Notes: a model not told the origin generated them from the letters alone. DNA of 64,000 nt from Clostridia bacterium (GCA_017436285.1 JAFSDL010000013.1:89075-153074), one strand, 5' to 3'. Positions 33,311 to 43,387 are shown, counted from the first letter of the stretch. Translations and numbers: made by a program.

Positions 33311-33553
33311 ATATATATATTATGAAGAAAAAGCTCATTTCTGTCAACAAATAATTACAATTTGAGAATAAATTGGTAAAAAATGGGTCAAAATCAGGGG
33401 TAAAAGTTACAGTTTGTAATTTCTGCACTTTTGCCAAAAGAAGTCCTGAAAAACTTGTGGTTGTTCAAAATTTCGCCACAAAATGTGGGGGTTATCGCTT
33501 TTTTGTGTTCATAACCTTTGTGAAAAATCAACAAAAAGCACATTTTAGATTAT

Positions 33554-33581
33554 TTGACTTTTACAAAAAGTTGGGTATAAT
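33554..33581 (+). promoter_or_regulatory. sigma-A promoter of the G5/3D protein gene
   Basis: TTGACT (33554-33559), a 16-bp spacer and TATAAT (33576-33581). It leaves a leader of about 165 nt before the start codon, with no riboswitch that I recognise; a c-di-AMP riboswitch, frequent upstream of such genes, is not apparent. Confidence 0.8.
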
Positions 33582-33755
33582 ACCAACTGCCATCGGATAA
33601 CTATGACCTTTTTGTTGGTAATCTGAGGTTGAAAATGTGACAATTCATCCTTTTATTGCTGATAAAAATGTCTACAACGGCAGCTTTTCACGGCAGAAAT
33701 GCCATAAATAAACTAAAAACAGAAAAGTTGCTTGTCTAAGGAGATTAATTATACC

Positions 33756-35009
33756 ATGACAGTCAGAAAAATAGGCGAAACGTCTGTTCATTCGCCGCTC
33801 AAAAGAATCGGTCTTTTGTTTTTAGCGGTTGTATTCTTTGTTTCAGCTACAGCGTTCGCCGTACCGCCCGTAATGTACAATGTTACAATTTACGACGGTA
33901 GCTCGGTTACAGAGGTTTTAACATCTGAAATTGATGCTGAAGAAATCCTCAGGGATGAGGGTATTGAAATCAGTGAAGCAAGGGGCGATGAAGTAAGCCT
34001 TGCAAATTTCAATGGTGAAGACGGAAGTGCCATTATCATAAGAAGAGCCGTTAAGGTTACAATTGAGAGCTTTGACGGAACAAAAAATACCGTTTACGCT
34101 CTGGGCACAGTTAAGGATGCTATTGAAAAAGCAGAAATCAAGCTCAGAAAGGGTACTGCTCTTAATTATTCTGCAGATACACTTTTGGAAGACGGTATGA
34201 CAATCGAAATCTACGATATCTATAAAATCACTCTCACAGTTGACGGAAAAACAGAAACCAAGAAGGTTTCAGGCAAAACTGTTGAAGATGCTCTCAATGC
34301 TTTTGGTGTTGAATTAAAGGGTGAGGATTTTGTAGTGCCCTCTCTTAAGGAAGAGCTTGCAAACAACGGTGAAATTGTTGTTTTCAGAGTTGAAACCAAA
34401 AAGAGAACAGAAGAGGAAGCAATTCCTTACGAAACAGAATACACCTATTCTGATGCCCTTTACAAAAACCGCACAAGAACTCTTGAAGAGGGTAAAGAGG
34501 GCGCAAAGGCTGTTGTTTATGAGGACACCTATATAAACGGAGAGCTTTTTGATAGCGAAAAGAAATCCGAAACAGTTACCCGTGAGCCTGAAAGAGCACT
34601 TGTTCAGGTGGGCACAAAGGTAAATGCTGTTACAACAAGTCTTCCTGTCGGAACACCTATCAGTGAAATGGCAGAGCCCTCATACCTTAAAATAGGTGAA
34701 AACGGCTTGCCCACCAGCTACAAATCAGTTATTAATGCTAAAGCAACTGCATATTGCATTCCCGGTGGTATTACCTCAACAGGTAAAAAAGCCCAGACAG
34801 GTTACATTGCAGTTGACCCCAAGGAAATTCCCTACGGTACAGAAATGTATATCGTTTCTGCAGACGGTAAGTATGTTTACGGTTACTGTATCGCTGCTGA
34901 CACAGGCAGCTATATCTACGATGTTGACTGGACAGTTGACTTGTATATGAATTCCGAGGCACAGTGCAGAAACTGGGGCAGAAGAGATATTATTATATAT
35001 GTATTATGA
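33756..35009 (+). CDS. G5 and 3D domain cell-wall protein (YabE/RpfB-like)
   Basis: A 417-residue exported wall-active protein. The start at 33756 follows AAGGAGATTAATTATACC. A signal anchor spans about residues 22-40 (IGLLFLAVVFFVSATAFA). Three DUF348 ubiquitin-like repeats follow (VTIYDGSSVTEVL, VTIESFDGTKNTV and ITLTVDGKTETKKV), then a G5 domain (about 222-300), then a C-terminal 3D domain: TAYCIPGGITSTGKKAQTG, AVDPKEIPYGTEMYI, CIAADTG and VDWTVDLYM with the three characteristic Asp residues. These domains together are typical of lytic-transglycosylase-like or resuscitation-promoting proteins of Firmicutes that remodel peptidoglycan. A terminator follows. Confidence 0.93.
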   Translation: MTVRKIGETSVHSPLKRIGLLFLAVVFFVSATAFAVPPVMYNVTIYDGSSVTEVLTSEIDAEEILRDEGIEISEARGDEVSLANFNGEDGSAIIIRRAVKVTIESFDGTKNTVYALGTVKDAIEKAEIKLRKGTALNYSADTLLEDGMTIEIYDIYKITLTVDGKTETKKVSGKTVEDALNAFGVELKGEDFVVPSLKEELANNGEIVVFRVETKKRTEEEAIPYETEYTYSDALYKNRTRTLEEGKEGAKAVVYEDTYINGELFDSEKKSETVTREPERALVQVGTKVNAVTTSLPVGTPISEMAEPSYLKIGENGLPTSYKSVINAKATAYCIPGGITSTGKKAQTGYIAVDPKEIPYGTEMYIVSADGKYVYGYCIAADTGSYIYDVDWTVDLYMNSEAQCRNWGRRDIIIYVL

Positions 35010-35010
35010 T

Positions 35011-35044
35011 AAAAAGCATCGCTCGAGAGAGCGGTGCTTTTTTA
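35011..35044 (+). terminator. rho-independent terminator
   Basis: AAAAAGCATCGCTC and GAGCGGTGCTTTTTT form a strong stem directly after the G5/3D protein gene. Confidence 0.85.
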
Positions 35045-35248
35045 AGTTGCAAGTTGAAAGTGGCAAATGGCAAGTTTCGGGTCTGCGACGCAATTATAGT
35101 GAAGAGTGAAGAGGTTCGGTGAATCTTCGCTTCCGAACATTTATTGCCTTTTGTGTTACTTTTATTCTGTTAAAACTCATATTTGACAATTAATTTAATT
35201 TATATTACAATCAAGCTGAAAATGATAAAAAAGTAGGAGGTTCGATTT

Positions 35249-35992
35249 ATGAAAAAGAAAATCATTATAACAATATTAGTAATTGCAGTAGTGTTAGTAT
35301 TTTTTATAGGTGTTGTGCCTCTTCGTATGGGGATTAATAATAAAAATAAATGTGAAGCGGTTTATGTTAATGGTTCTGAGATTATCAGATATGATGGTGT
35401 GAATTATTTGTGCTGGGACTATTATGAGGATTATTATGTTGAATCCGGTCAAGTATATACTTGTAATTTCGAGCCCTATGACTTTATATATGATGATACG
35501 GAAATACCGGTTAAAAGCGGTTATATTTTAGACGAAGATGAAAATGATTATGGATATATTCCGGACGAGTTTTCGTTTTACTCTTCGGTTTATGATGAAA
35601 ATGATAATTTTATTAGGTGCTGGGTAAGAGAACGAAGCGTACCCGATATATATGTTAAAGAAGGTTTTAAATTTCCTACAATTGAAAATAATGAAATAGA
35701 TGAGGTGTGGATGTCTGGTTCATCGTCGGATGAATCTCATATTAAAGATAAAGCTAAGGTCGACAAAATTGTAGAATGTGCAAAAAGCAAGGGTGAGATT
35801 GAATTAGATAAAGAGCTTTATGATTACATAAAGAAAAATTCTTATGATTACCATTGTATTAGTCTGAAGTATAAAGGATATCCATTGGTTGAAGATTTCT
35901 TTGTAGAGGAAACCGAAGATGGCAGATATGTAATTAAACAATATACGAAAGAAGAATATGAGGCACCTTTTTTCGCGAGTGAAGCACACTAA
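35249..35992 (+). CDS. membrane-anchored protein of unknown function
   Basis: A 247-residue protein. GTAGGAGG lies 8 bases before the ATG. Residues 5-25 (IIITILVIAVVLVFFIGVVPL) form one signal-anchor helix with a Lys-rich start, so the rest faces outward. The external domain is very acidic and Tyr-rich (WDYYEDYYVESGQVYTC, FEPYDFIYDDTEI, YILDEDENDYGYIPDEF) with no motif I recognise. Its composition and AT-rich codons differ somewhat from neighbours, suggesting an accessory gene. The 200 bp before it hold only short repeats. A terminator follows at 36011. Confidence 0.7.
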   Translation: MKKKIIITILVIAVVLVFFIGVVPLRMGINNKNKCEAVYVNGSEIIRYDGVNYLCWDYYEDYYVESGQVYTCNFEPYDFIYDDTEIPVKSGYILDEDENDYGYIPDEFSFYSSVYDENDNFIRCWVRERSVPDIYVKEGFKFPTIENNEIDEVWMSGSSSDESHIKDKAKVDKIVECAKSKGEIELDKELYDYIKKNSYDYHCISLKYKGYPLVEDFFVEETEDGRYVIKQYTKEEYEAPFFASEAH

Positions 35993-36010
35993 TATTTTGA
36001 AAGAACGAGA

Positions 36011-36041
36011 ACACCACTTGGTTATTTTCCGAGTGGTGTTT
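36011..36041 (+). terminator. rho-independent terminator
   Basis: AACACCACTTGG and CCGAGTGGTGTT form a 12-bp stem after the 35249-35992 gene, separating it from the arginine operon. Confidence 0.75.
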
Positions 36042-36059
36042 ATATTTTATGCATAAAAA

Positions 36060-36077
36060 ATGAATAATATGCAAAAA
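36060..36077 (+). promoter_or_regulatory. probable ArgR box (distal)
   Basis: ATGAATAATATGCAAAAA resembles the Firmicutes ARG box (ATGAATAAAAATTCAA-type). It lies about 180 bp upstream of the argG promoter, a spacing that could allow looping with the proximal box. Confidence 0.45.
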
Positions 36078-36237
36078 TGTGTGGTGAATTGTATATTGTT
36101 TTGTATATTACATTATAAATATAAAAGATAAGTGTATAAAAATGTACTGAAAAATACACAAAAAACATTTATAAATCAGGTAGTTTTACTGCAAAAAGGC
36201 GAAAATAAACAAAAATGAAATTATTTATTCAAAAAGG

Positions 36238-36266
36238 TTGACTTTTTTAGATCAAAGGTGTATAAC
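36238..36266 (+). promoter_or_regulatory. sigma-A promoter of the arginine operon
   Basis: TTGACT (36238-36243), a 17-bp spacer and TATAAC (36261-36266), predicting a start near 36273. Confidence 0.8.
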
Positions 36267-36278
36267 TATGCATATCGA

Positions 36279-36296
36279 ATGAATATTTTTGCAAAT
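36279..36296 (+). promoter_or_regulatory. probable ArgR box (proximal)
   Basis: ATGAATATTTTTGCAAAT closely follows the predicted transcription start, so bound arginine repressor would block initiation or elongation. It is the better match of the two ArgR box candidates. Confidence 0.55.
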
Positions 36297-36317
36297 TTGC
36301 AAATGGAGGAAATAAAA

Positions 36318-37559
36318 ATGGATAAGAAAAACATTAAGAAGGTAGTTCTTGCTTACTCAGGCGGTCTTGATACATCAATCATCATCCCCTGGCTTAAAGA
36401 AAATTATAACAACTGTGAGGTTATTGCAGTTTCAGGTAACGTTGGTCAGGCAAGCGAGCTTGAAGGCCTTGAAGAAAAGGCAATCGCAACAGGTGCTTCC
36501 AAGATTTATATTGAAGACCTTACAAAAGAATTCCTTGAGGATTATGTGTTCCCCGGTGTTAAGGCAGGGGCAATTTATGAGGAATATCTTTTAGGTACTG
36601 CTTTTGCACGTCCTCCCATTGCAAAAAGAATTGCTGAAATTGCTATTGCAGAGGGCGCAGATGCTATCTGCCACGGTTGCACAGGTAAGGGTAATGACCA
36701 GGTAAGATTTGAGCTTGCAATCAAGGCTTTCGCTCCCAATATGCCCATTATCGCTCCCTGGAGAGAGTGGGATATCAAATCCAGAGAAGAAGAAATTGAA
36801 TATGCAGAGGCACACAATGTTCCTCTTAAAATCAACAGAGAAACAAACTACTCTAAGGATAAAAATATCTGGCACCTTTCTCACGAGGGTCTTGACCTTG
36901 AGGACCCTATGAACGAGCCCCTTTACAACAAGGAAGGCTTCCTTGAAATGGGTGTTTCTCCCGAAATGGCTCCCGATAAGCCCACCTATGTTACAATTCA
37001 CTTTGAAAAGGGTATTCCCACAGCTGTTGACGGCGTAGAAATGGGCGCAGTTGAGCTTGTTACAAAGCTTAACGAGCTTGGCGGTGCAAACGGTATCGGT
37101 CTTCTTGATATCGTTGAAAACAGACTTGTTGGTATGAAATGCCGTGGCGTATATGAAACTCCCGGTGGAGCAATTCTTTACAAGGCTCACGCAGTTCTCG
37201 AAACAATCTGCCTTGATAAAGAAACTGCACACTACAAAGCACTTGTTGCTCAGAAGCTTGCAGAGCTTACCTACAATGCACAGTGGTACACACCTCTCAC
37301 AAAGGCAATTCTTGCTTTCGTTGATTCAACTCAGGAAACTGTTACAGGTGATGTTAAGCTTAAGCTCTACAAGGGTAATATGATTAACGCAGGCGTTTGC
37401 TCACCCTACTCACTTTATGATGCAGATATGGCAACCTTTGATGAGGATGAGGTTTACGACCAGAAGGACAGCGCAGGCTTTATTAACCTTTATGGTCTTC
37501 CCATCAAGGTTATGGCAAATATGAGAGATAAAGCAGGACTTGCAAATCTTGGTGAATAA
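36318..37559 (+). CDS. argG: argininosuccinate synthase
   Basis: Joins citrulline and aspartate using ATP. The 413-residue protein starts at 36318 (GGAGG upstream) and has the N-type ATP pyrophosphatase P-loop [13 protein letters not shown] (about residues 9-21). It also has [14 protein letters not shown], which binds citrulline/aspartate, and the domain ends at normal family length. It heads the seven-gene arginine operon argG-H-C-J-B-D-F. A 58-bp triple repeat and a terminator-like hairpin (37766-37813) separate it from argH, so expression of argG and the rest may differ. Confidence 0.97.
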   Translation: MDKKNIKKVVLAYSGGLDTSIIIPWLKENYNNCEVIAVSGNVGQASELEGLEEKAIATGASKIYIEDLTKEFLEDYVFPGVKAGAIYEEYLLGTAFARPPIAKRIAEIAIAEGADAICHGCTGKGNDQVRFELAIKAFAPNMPIIAPWREWDIKSREEEIEYAEAHNVPLKINRETNYSKDKNIWHLSHEGLDLEDPMNEPLYNKEGFLEMGVSPEMAPDKPTYVTIHFEKGIPTAVDGVEMGAVELVTKLNELGGANGIGLLDIVENRLVGMKCRGVYETPGGAILYKAHAVLETICLDKETAHYKALVAQKLAELTYNAQWYTPLTKAILAFVDSTQETVTGDVKLKLYKGNMINAGVCSPYSLYDADMATFDEDEVYDQKDSAGFINLYGLPIKVMANMRDKAGLANLGE

Positions 37560-37566
37560 TTAGTTA

Positions 37567-37740
37567 GCTACCAGTCGCCAGTCGCCAGATGCCAGAGCTA
37601 AGGGTCTGCGACGCGATTATAAAAGCTACCGGTCGCCAGTCGCCAGATGCCAGAGCTAAGGGTCTGCGACGCGATTATAAAAGCTACCGGTCGCCGGTCG
37701 CCAGATGCCAGAGCTAAGGGTCTGCGACGCGATTATAAAC
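37567..37740. repeat. three tandem copies of a 58-bp repeat
   Basis: Copies begin at 37567, 37625 and 37683. Each holds GCTACC(A/G)GTCGCC, AGATGCCAGAGCTAAGG and GGTCTGCGACGCGATTATAA. The last part is the same module found at 3247-3266, 35081-35098 and 57486-57505. Confidence 0.9.
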
Positions 37741-37765
37741 TAAAACAGATTAATTAATATTTACG

Positions 37766-37813
37766 TACTTTGCACATTCGGTGCTTTATCCGAATGTGCA
37801 AAAGTAGTTTTTT
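37766..37813 (+). terminator. terminator-like hairpin between argG and argH
   Basis: TACTTTGCACATTCGG and CCGAATGTGCAAAAGTA form an almost perfect 16-bp stem followed by GTTTTTTG. Partial termination here would reduce argH and downstream expression. Confidence 0.7.
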
Positions 37814-37831
37814 GAAAGGGTATAAATTACT

Positions 37832-39223
37832 ATGGATAAAATGTGGGCAGGCAGATTTACAAAGGCTCTTGATAAGGAAGCAGATGATTTTAACTCCTCT
37901 CTTCACTTTGACTGCAAAATGTTCCGTCAGGATATCGGCGGTTCAATAGCACATGCGGGAATGCTTGCAAAGCAGGGTATTATTACCGAACAGGACTGCG
38001 AGGAAATTATTGACGGTCTTACAGGTATTCTTAAGGATATTGAAGAGGGTAAGCTTACCTTTGACAGTGACGCTGAGGATATTCATATGTTTATCGAAAG
38101 CGAGCTTACTCAGAGAAAGGGCGATGTTGGTAAGCGCCTTCACACTGCAAGAAGCCGTAACGACCAGGTTGCAGTTGATATAAGGCTCTATCTTCGTGAT
38201 GAAGCAGAAAAGGTTAATGATTTGCTTTATAGTCTTATTGAGGTTATCCGTGATAAAGCATCTGAAAATCAGGATGCAATTCTTCCCGGTTATACTCATC
38301 TTCAGAGAGCACAGCCTATTACCTTTGCTCACCATTTGCTTGCTTATGCCCAGATGTTTATGCGTGACTGCGGAAGGCTTCAGGATGCAGTTAAGAGAAT
38401 GAACTATTCTCCCCTTGGCTCCTGCGCTCTTTCGGGTACAACCTATGATACAGACAGAGAATTTGAAGCAGAAAAATTAGGCTTCTACGGAATTATGCAG
38501 AACAGTATTGACGGTGTTTCCGACAGAGATTTCTGCGTTGAGCTTATGAGCGCATTTTCTGTTATTATGATGCACCTTTCAAGATTTTCCGAGGAGGTTA
38601 TTCTCTGGTCCTCCTGGGAATTCAAATTCGTTGAGCTTGATGATGCATATACCACAGGCTCAAGCATTATGCCTCAGAAGAAAAATCCTGATATGGCAGA
38701 GCTGGTGCGTGGTAAAACAGGCAGAGTTTACGGTGACCTTTTCGCTCTTCTCACATCTCTTAAGGGTCTTCCCCTTGCTTATAACAAGGATATGCAGGAG
38801 GATAAAGAAGCGATTTTTGACAGTATTGAAACAGTTGAGAAATGCCTGAGCATTTTCGCTCCTATGATTGCAACAATGACTGTTCTTAAGGAGAATATGT
38901 ATTCTGCGGCACAGAAGGGCTTCATTAATGCAACTGACCTTGCAGATTACCTTGTTAAAAAGGGTATGCCCTTCAGAACTGCATATAAAATTGTTGGTCA
39001 GACTGTTGCAGAATGCATTGAAAAGAACAAGGTGCTCGATACCCTTACACTTGAGGAGTATAAAGCGCACAGCGACCTCTTTGAAGAGGATTTATTCAAC
39101 GAAATTTCACTTGAAACCTGTATCGCAAAAAGAGTTTCTGCAGGTTCAACAGGCTATAAATCAGTAGAAAAACAAATTGAACAGGTTACGGAGTTTATTA
39201 ATGGCAAAAAAAGTATTTATTGA
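37832..39223 (+). CDS. argH: argininosuccinate lyase
   Basis: Cleaves argininosuccinate into arginine and fumarate. The 463-residue protein has the aspartase/fumarase-superfamily signature GSSIMPQKKNPD (about residues 275-286), and TARSRNDQVA and GYTHLQRAQPITF earlier. These are intact, and the length matches the family. GAAAGGG precedes the ATG. It overlaps argC by 23 bases, so translation is coupled. Confidence 0.97.
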   Translation: MDKMWAGRFTKALDKEADDFNSSLHFDCKMFRQDIGGSIAHAGMLAKQGIITEQDCEEIIDGLTGILKDIEEGKLTFDSDAEDIHMFIESELTQRKGDVGKRLHTARSRNDQVAVDIRLYLRDEAEKVNDLLYSLIEVIRDKASENQDAILPGYTHLQRAQPITFAHHLLAYAQMFMRDCGRLQDAVKRMNYSPLGSCALSGTTYDTDREFEAEKLGFYGIMQNSIDGVSDRDFCVELMSAFSVIMMHLSRFSEEVILWSSWEFKFVELDDAYTTGSSIMPQKKNPDMAELVRGKTGRVYGDLFALLTSLKGLPLAYNKDMQEDKEAIFDSIETVEKCLSIFAPMIATMTVLKENMYSAAQKGFINATDLADYLVKKGMPFRTAYKIVGQTVAECIEKNKVLDTLTLEEYKAHSDLFEEDLFNEISLETCIAKRVSAGSTGYKSVEKQIEQVTEFINGKKSIY

Positions 39224-40133
39224 TGGCAAAGCCGGAACAACCGGCTTGAGAATATATGAAAGGCTTGAGAGCTTTCAGGGTATTGAGCTTATAAGCCTTT
39301 CGGAAGAGAAAAGAAAGGATAAGGAAAGCAGAAAGGAAGCACTAAACAGTGCAGATATTGCCTTCCTTTGCCTTCCTGATGATGCAGCGAGAGAGTCTGT
39401 TTCACTTATAGAAAACGAAAACACAGTTGTAATTGATACCTCAACTGCACACAGAACTCTTGATGATTGGGCTTACGGATTTCCCGAGCTTTCCTCTGCT
39501 CACAGAGAGAAAATCAAAGGCTCTAAAAGAATTGCAGTGCCGGGTTGCCACGCAAGCGGATTCATTTCCCTTGTTTACCCCCTTGTTGAAGCAGGTGCAT
39601 TGGACGGAACGGAAAATCTTTCCTGCTTTTCTCTGACAGGCTATAGCGGCGGCGGTAAAAAAATGATTGCAGAGTATGAGGAAGAGCCCGATGAGCTTTT
39701 AGGAGCACCCCGTCAGTACGGTCTCACTCAGAACCACAAGCATCTTAAGGAAATGGTTAAAATATCAGGACTTGAGAATGCCCCTGCATTCTGCCCCATC
39801 GTTTCAGATTTTTATTCGGGTATGGAGGTAACTGTTCCCGTATTCAAAAGTGATTTGAAAAATGGCTTTGATATTGAAAAAATAAAAGAAATTTATAAAA
39901 ACAAATATAACGGACCTCTTGTTAAATATGAGGATAATCTTAATGAAGAGGGCTTCATTTCCGCAGGTCTCCTTTCAGGCAAGGATAATATGATTGTTTC
40001 CGTTTTCGGAAATGAGGACAGAATTATTCTCACTGCAAGATACGATAATCTGGGCAAGGGTGCATCGGGTGCGGCAGTTGAATGCCTTAATATTGTTCTC
40101 GGAAATGATGACACAGAGGGTTTGGAGATATAA
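39201..40133 (+). CDS. argC: N-acetyl-gamma-glutamyl-phosphate reductase (type 2)
   Basis: Reduces N-acetyl-gamma-glutamyl phosphate to the semialdehyde with NADPH. The 310-residue protein begins with the Rossmann motif FIDGKAGTTGLRI, and the active-site cysteine lies in VPGCHASGF (about residue 112). The motif AGTTGLRIYERL and the shorter length point to the less common type 2 form rather than type 1 (about 345 residues). The start at 39201 lies within the end of argH. Confidence 0.94.
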   Translation: MAKKVFIDGKAGTTGLRIYERLESFQGIELISLSEEKRKDKESRKEALNSADIAFLCLPDDAARESVSLIENENTVVIDTSTAHRTLDDWAYGFPELSSAHREKIKGSKRIAVPGCHASGFISLVYPLVEAGALDGTENLSCFSLTGYSGGGKKMIAEYEEEPDELLGAPRQYGLTQNHKHLKEMVKISGLENAPAFCPIVSDFYSGMEVTVPVFKSDLKNGFDIEKIKEIYKNKYNGPLVKYEDNLNEEGFISAGLLSGKDNMIVSVFGNEDRIILTARYDNLGKGASGAAVECLNIVLGNDDTEGLEI

Positions 40134-40135
40134 CT

Positions 40136-41350
40136 ATGAAATTTATTGATGGCGGTGTTTGTGCCGCAAAGGGCTTTACCGCAGGCGGTATTCATTGTGG
40201 TATAAGAAAAAACAAAACCAAGCGCGACCTTGCTTTGATTTTAAGTGAAGCAAAGGCAAGTGCGGCGGCGGTATACACAACCAACCTTGTTAAAGGTGCG
40301 CCTTTGGCGGTTACAAAAATGCACCTTATGGATGGCAAGGCTCAGGCGGTTATCTGCAACAGCGGTAATGCCAATACCTGTAATGCAAATGGTATAGAGG
40401 TTGCAAAGGAGATGGCAAGGCTTACTGCAGAAACTCTCGGTATTTCAGAGGAGGATGTTGTGGTAGCATCCACAGGTGTTATCGGTCAGCCCCTTGATAT
40501 TACACCTATTAAAAACGGACTACCCGCACTTAAGGAAAGCCTTGGCGCAGACAATGGCTCTGATGCCGCAGAGGGTATTATGACAACCGATACTGTTAAA
40601 AAAGAGGTTGCAGTTTCCTTCGAAATCGGTGGTGTTAAGTGCAAAATCGGTGGTATTGCAAAGGGTAGCGGTATGATTCATCCCAATATGGCAACAATGC
40701 TTGTGTTTATTACAAGTGACGTTGCTATTGCTCCCGAAATGCTTCAGAAGGCACTTTCTACCGATATTCAGAGCACATTCAATATGGTAAGTGTTGATGG
40801 TGATACTTCAACAAATGATATGGTTTGCGTGCTTGCAAACGGTATGGCAGGTAATAAAGAAATTATCGCAGAGGGCGAGGATTTTGATACCTTTATGAAA
40901 GCACTTAACACAATTACCGTTCACCTTTGCAGAATGATTGCAGGTGACGGTGAGGGTGCAACAAAGCTTTTAGAGTGCCGAGTAACAGGCGCAGATGATG
41001 AAAAAACTGCAAAAACAGTTGCCAAGAGCGTTATTTGCTCATCTCTTACAAAGGCGGCTATGTTTGGCGCAGATGCCAACTGGGGCAGGGTGCTTTGTGC
41101 TATCGGTTATAGTGGTGCAGAGGTTGATGTTACCAAGGTTGACGTTTCCTTTGAATCTGCAAAGGGTATAATCCCCGTTTGCGAAAATGGTGCAGGCATT
41201 GAATTTTCAGAGGATATAGCAAAGGAAATTCTTCTTGAAAAAGAGATTATTATAAATGTGGGTCTTAATTCAGGTGATTATTCCTCAACTGCCTGGGGCT
41301 GTGACCTTACCTATGAATATGTGAAAATCAACGGTGATTACAGGACGTGA
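40136..41350 (+). CDS. argJ: bifunctional ornithine acetyltransferase / N-acetylglutamate synthase
   Basis: Transfers the acetyl group from N-acetylornithine to glutamate, recycling it. The 404-residue precursor contains KGSGMIHPNMATML (about residues 176-189), where the precursor self-cleaves before the Thr nucleophile. Conserved VYTTNLVKGAPL and SGNANTCNA are also present. The acetyl cycle makes a separate argA or argE unnecessary, and indeed neither is in the operon. Confidence 0.96.
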   Translation: MKFIDGGVCAAKGFTAGGIHCGIRKNKTKRDLALILSEAKASAAAVYTTNLVKGAPLAVTKMHLMDGKAQAVICNSGNANTCNANGIEVAKEMARLTAETLGISEEDVVVASTGVIGQPLDITPIKNGLPALKESLGADNGSDAAEGIMTTDTVKKEVAVSFEIGGVKCKIGGIAKGSGMIHPNMATMLVFITSDVAIAPEMLQKALSTDIQSTFNMVSVDGDTSTNDMVCVLANGMAGNKEIIAEGEDFDTFMKALNTITVHLCRMIAGDGEGATKLLECRVTGADDEKTAKTVAKSVICSSLTKAAMFGADANWGRVLCAIGYSGAEVDVTKVDVSFESAKGIIPVCENGAGIEFSEDIAKEILLEKEIIINVGLNSGDYSSTAWGCDLTYEYVKINGDYRT

Positions 41351-41354
41351 GAAA

Positions 41355-42224
41355 ATGAAAAATTTGAATATTACAAATCTTCAGAGAGCAGAGGTTATCA
41401 CTCAGGCTCTTCCCTATATTCAGAAATATCACAACAAAATTATTGTTGTTAAATATGGCGGAAATGCAATGGTAAGCGAGGAGCTTAAGCTTCAGGTTAT
41501 GGAGGATTTGGTTCTTCTCTGGCTTATCGGTGTTAAGCCCGTGCTTGTTCACGGCGGTGGTCCCGAAATTTCAGATATGCTCAAAAAGGTGGGCAAGCAG
41601 AGTGAGTTTGTTGATGGCCTTCGTGTTACGGATAAGGAAACTGCAGAAATTGTGCAGATGGTTCTTGCAGGTAAAATCAATAAACAGCTTGTTAACCTTT
41701 TAGGCGAATTCGGTGGTAATGCAGTCGGTATTTCAGGTATTGACGGTCACCTTATTGAAGCAAAAATCAAGGACGAAAGACTGGGCTTTGTGGGTGAAAT
41801 TACAAATGTAAATGTTCAGCCCATTTTAGACCTTATTGAAAAGGAGTATATTCCCGTTGTTTCAACTGTAGGTTGCGATAAAGAGGGCAATGTTTATAAC
41901 ATCAATGCAGATACTGCCGCTTCATATATCGCAGGGGCAATGAATGCGGAAAGGCTTATTACAATGACCGATATCCCCGGCATTTTAAGAGATGTTAATG
42001 ACCCTGATTCAATTATTAAAAGGGTTACAACCGAGGAGGCTCGTCAGTTATTTGATGAGGGTATTATTTCAGGTGGTATGATTCCCAAGGTGGAATGCTG
42101 TATTGAAGCCATTGAAAAGGGCGTAAGAAGAGTAACAATTCTTGATGGTCGCGTTCCTCATGCGCTTCTTCTTGAGCTTCTTACAGATGAGGGTGCAGGT
42201 ACACTTGTTAAGGGGATGGACTAA
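41355..42224 (+). CDS. argB: acetylglutamate kinase
   Basis: Phosphorylates N-acetylglutamate. The 289-residue protein starts at 41355 (GGACGTGAG before the ATG) and contains the kinase motifs VVKYGGNAM (about residues 27-35), VLVHGGGPEI (about 62-71) and TMTDIPGIL (about 200). Its N-terminal helix (QRAEVITQALPYIQKY) is of the type that forms hexamers and is feedback-inhibited by arginine. The stop overlaps the argD start (TAATG). Confidence 0.96.
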   Translation: MKNLNITNLQRAEVITQALPYIQKYHNKIIVVKYGGNAMVSEELKLQVMEDLVLLWLIGVKPVLVHGGGPEISDMLKKVGKQSEFVDGLRVTDKETAEIVQMVLAGKINKQLVNLLGEFGGNAVGISGIDGHLIEAKIKDERLGFVGEITNVNVQPILDLIEKEYIPVVSTVGCDKEGNVYNINADTAASYIAGAMNAERLITMTDIPGILRDVNDPDSIIKRVTTEEARQLFDEGIISGGMIPKVECCIEAIEKGVRRVTILDGRVPHALLLELLTDEGAGTLVKGMD

Positions 42225-43387
42225 TGAATATTAAAGAACTTGATAAGCAATATGTTGCCAATACCTATGCCCGTTTCCCCATTGAATTGGTTTCGGGTAA
42301 GGGTAGCTACCTTTATGATAGCGAGGGCAAGGAATATATTGATATGGGCACAGGTATAGGTGTAAGTGCCTTTGGTGTAGGTGATGAGGAATGGGTTAAG
42401 GCAGTAACCGAACAGCTCACAACTCTTCAGCATACCTCAAACTTATATTACACTGCTCCCTGTGCAGAGCTTGCAGAGCTCCTTTGCACCAAAACAGGCG
42501 CAAAAAAGGTTTTCTTTTCAAACTCAGGTGCAGAAGCAAATGAATGTGCCATAAAAGCCGCAAGAAAATATGCCGCAGAGAAAAAGGGAGAGGATTATTA
42601 TAAAATTATAACCCTTAATAATAGCTTTCACGGCAGAACAATAACAACTCTTGCAGCAACAGGGCAGGAAGCATTCCACAAGGATTTTCTTCCTCTTACT
42701 GATGGCTTTCTCTATGCAGATGCAGGTGATTTGGAAGCAATTGAAAAATATATAAAAGAAGAAAAAATTGCTGCGATTATGTTTGAAACTGTTCAGGGAG
42801 AGGGCGGAGTTGTTCCTCTTTCAAAGGAATTTGTTACAGGACTTTCAAAATTAGCAGAAGAAAATGATGTTCTTCTTATTGTTGATGAGGTACAGACCGG
42901 TAACGGCAGAACAGGTGCTCTTTACGGCTATATGAAATACGGATTAAAGCCTGATATTGTTTCAACTGCAAAGGGTATCGGCGGAGGTCTTCCTCTTGGT
43001 GCTACAATGCTCTTCGAGAAAACGGAAAATGTTTATACACCCGGTTCTCACGGTTCAACCTTTGGTGGTAACCCCGTTTCTTGTGCAGGCGCAATAAGCA
43101 TTATTGAAAGACTTACAGAAGAATTTCTTTCAGATGTTGAAAAGAAAAGCCAATATATTATTGACACACTTTCCTCTTGTGAGGGTGTTAAGGGTATAAC
43201 AGGCTTAGGTCTTATGCTTGGAATTGAAACTGTCAAGGATGTAAATGAGGTCCTTTCATATTGTCAGCAGAATGGTGTTTTGCCCATTAAAGCTAAAAAT
43301 AAATTAAGACTTTTACCGCCCTTGAATATTTCTTTTGATGACTTGAAAAAGGCAGTAGATATTATTAAAAAAGCTTGTGAGGTATGA
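42224..43387 (+). CDS. argD: acetylornithine aminotransferase
   Basis: PLP-dependent class III aminotransferase that converts the semialdehyde to N-acetylornithine. The 387-residue protein has [40 protein letters not shown] and the PLP-lysine motif [13 protein letters not shown] (Lys about residue 248). Family length is complete. Overlaps with both neighbours (1 base with argB, 4 with argF) indicate tight translational coupling. Confidence 0.95.
   Translation: MNIKELDKQYVANTYARFPIELVSGKGSYLYDSEGKEYIDMGTGIGVSAFGVGDEEWVKAVTEQLTTLQHTSNLYYTAPCAELAELLCTKTGAKKVFFSNSGAEANECAIKAARKYAAEKKGEDYYKIITLNNSFHGRTITTLAATGQEAFHKDFLPLTDGFLYADAGDLEAIEKYIKEEKIAAIMFETVQGEGGVVPLSKEFVTGLSKLAEENDVLLIVDEVQTGNGRTGALYGYMKYGLKPDIVSTAKGIGGGLPLGATMLFEKTENVYTPGSHGSTFGGNPVSCAGAISIIERLTEEFLSDVEKKSQYIIDTLSSCEGVKGITGLGLMLGIETVKDVNEVLSYCQQNGVLPIKAKNKLRLLPPLNISFDDLKKAVDIIKKACEV

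Noticed and set aside
33582-33755. c-di-AMP (ydaO-type) riboswitch upstream of the 3D-domain gene
   Set aside because: Expected by gene context, but conserved elements of that riboswitch could not be found in the leader.
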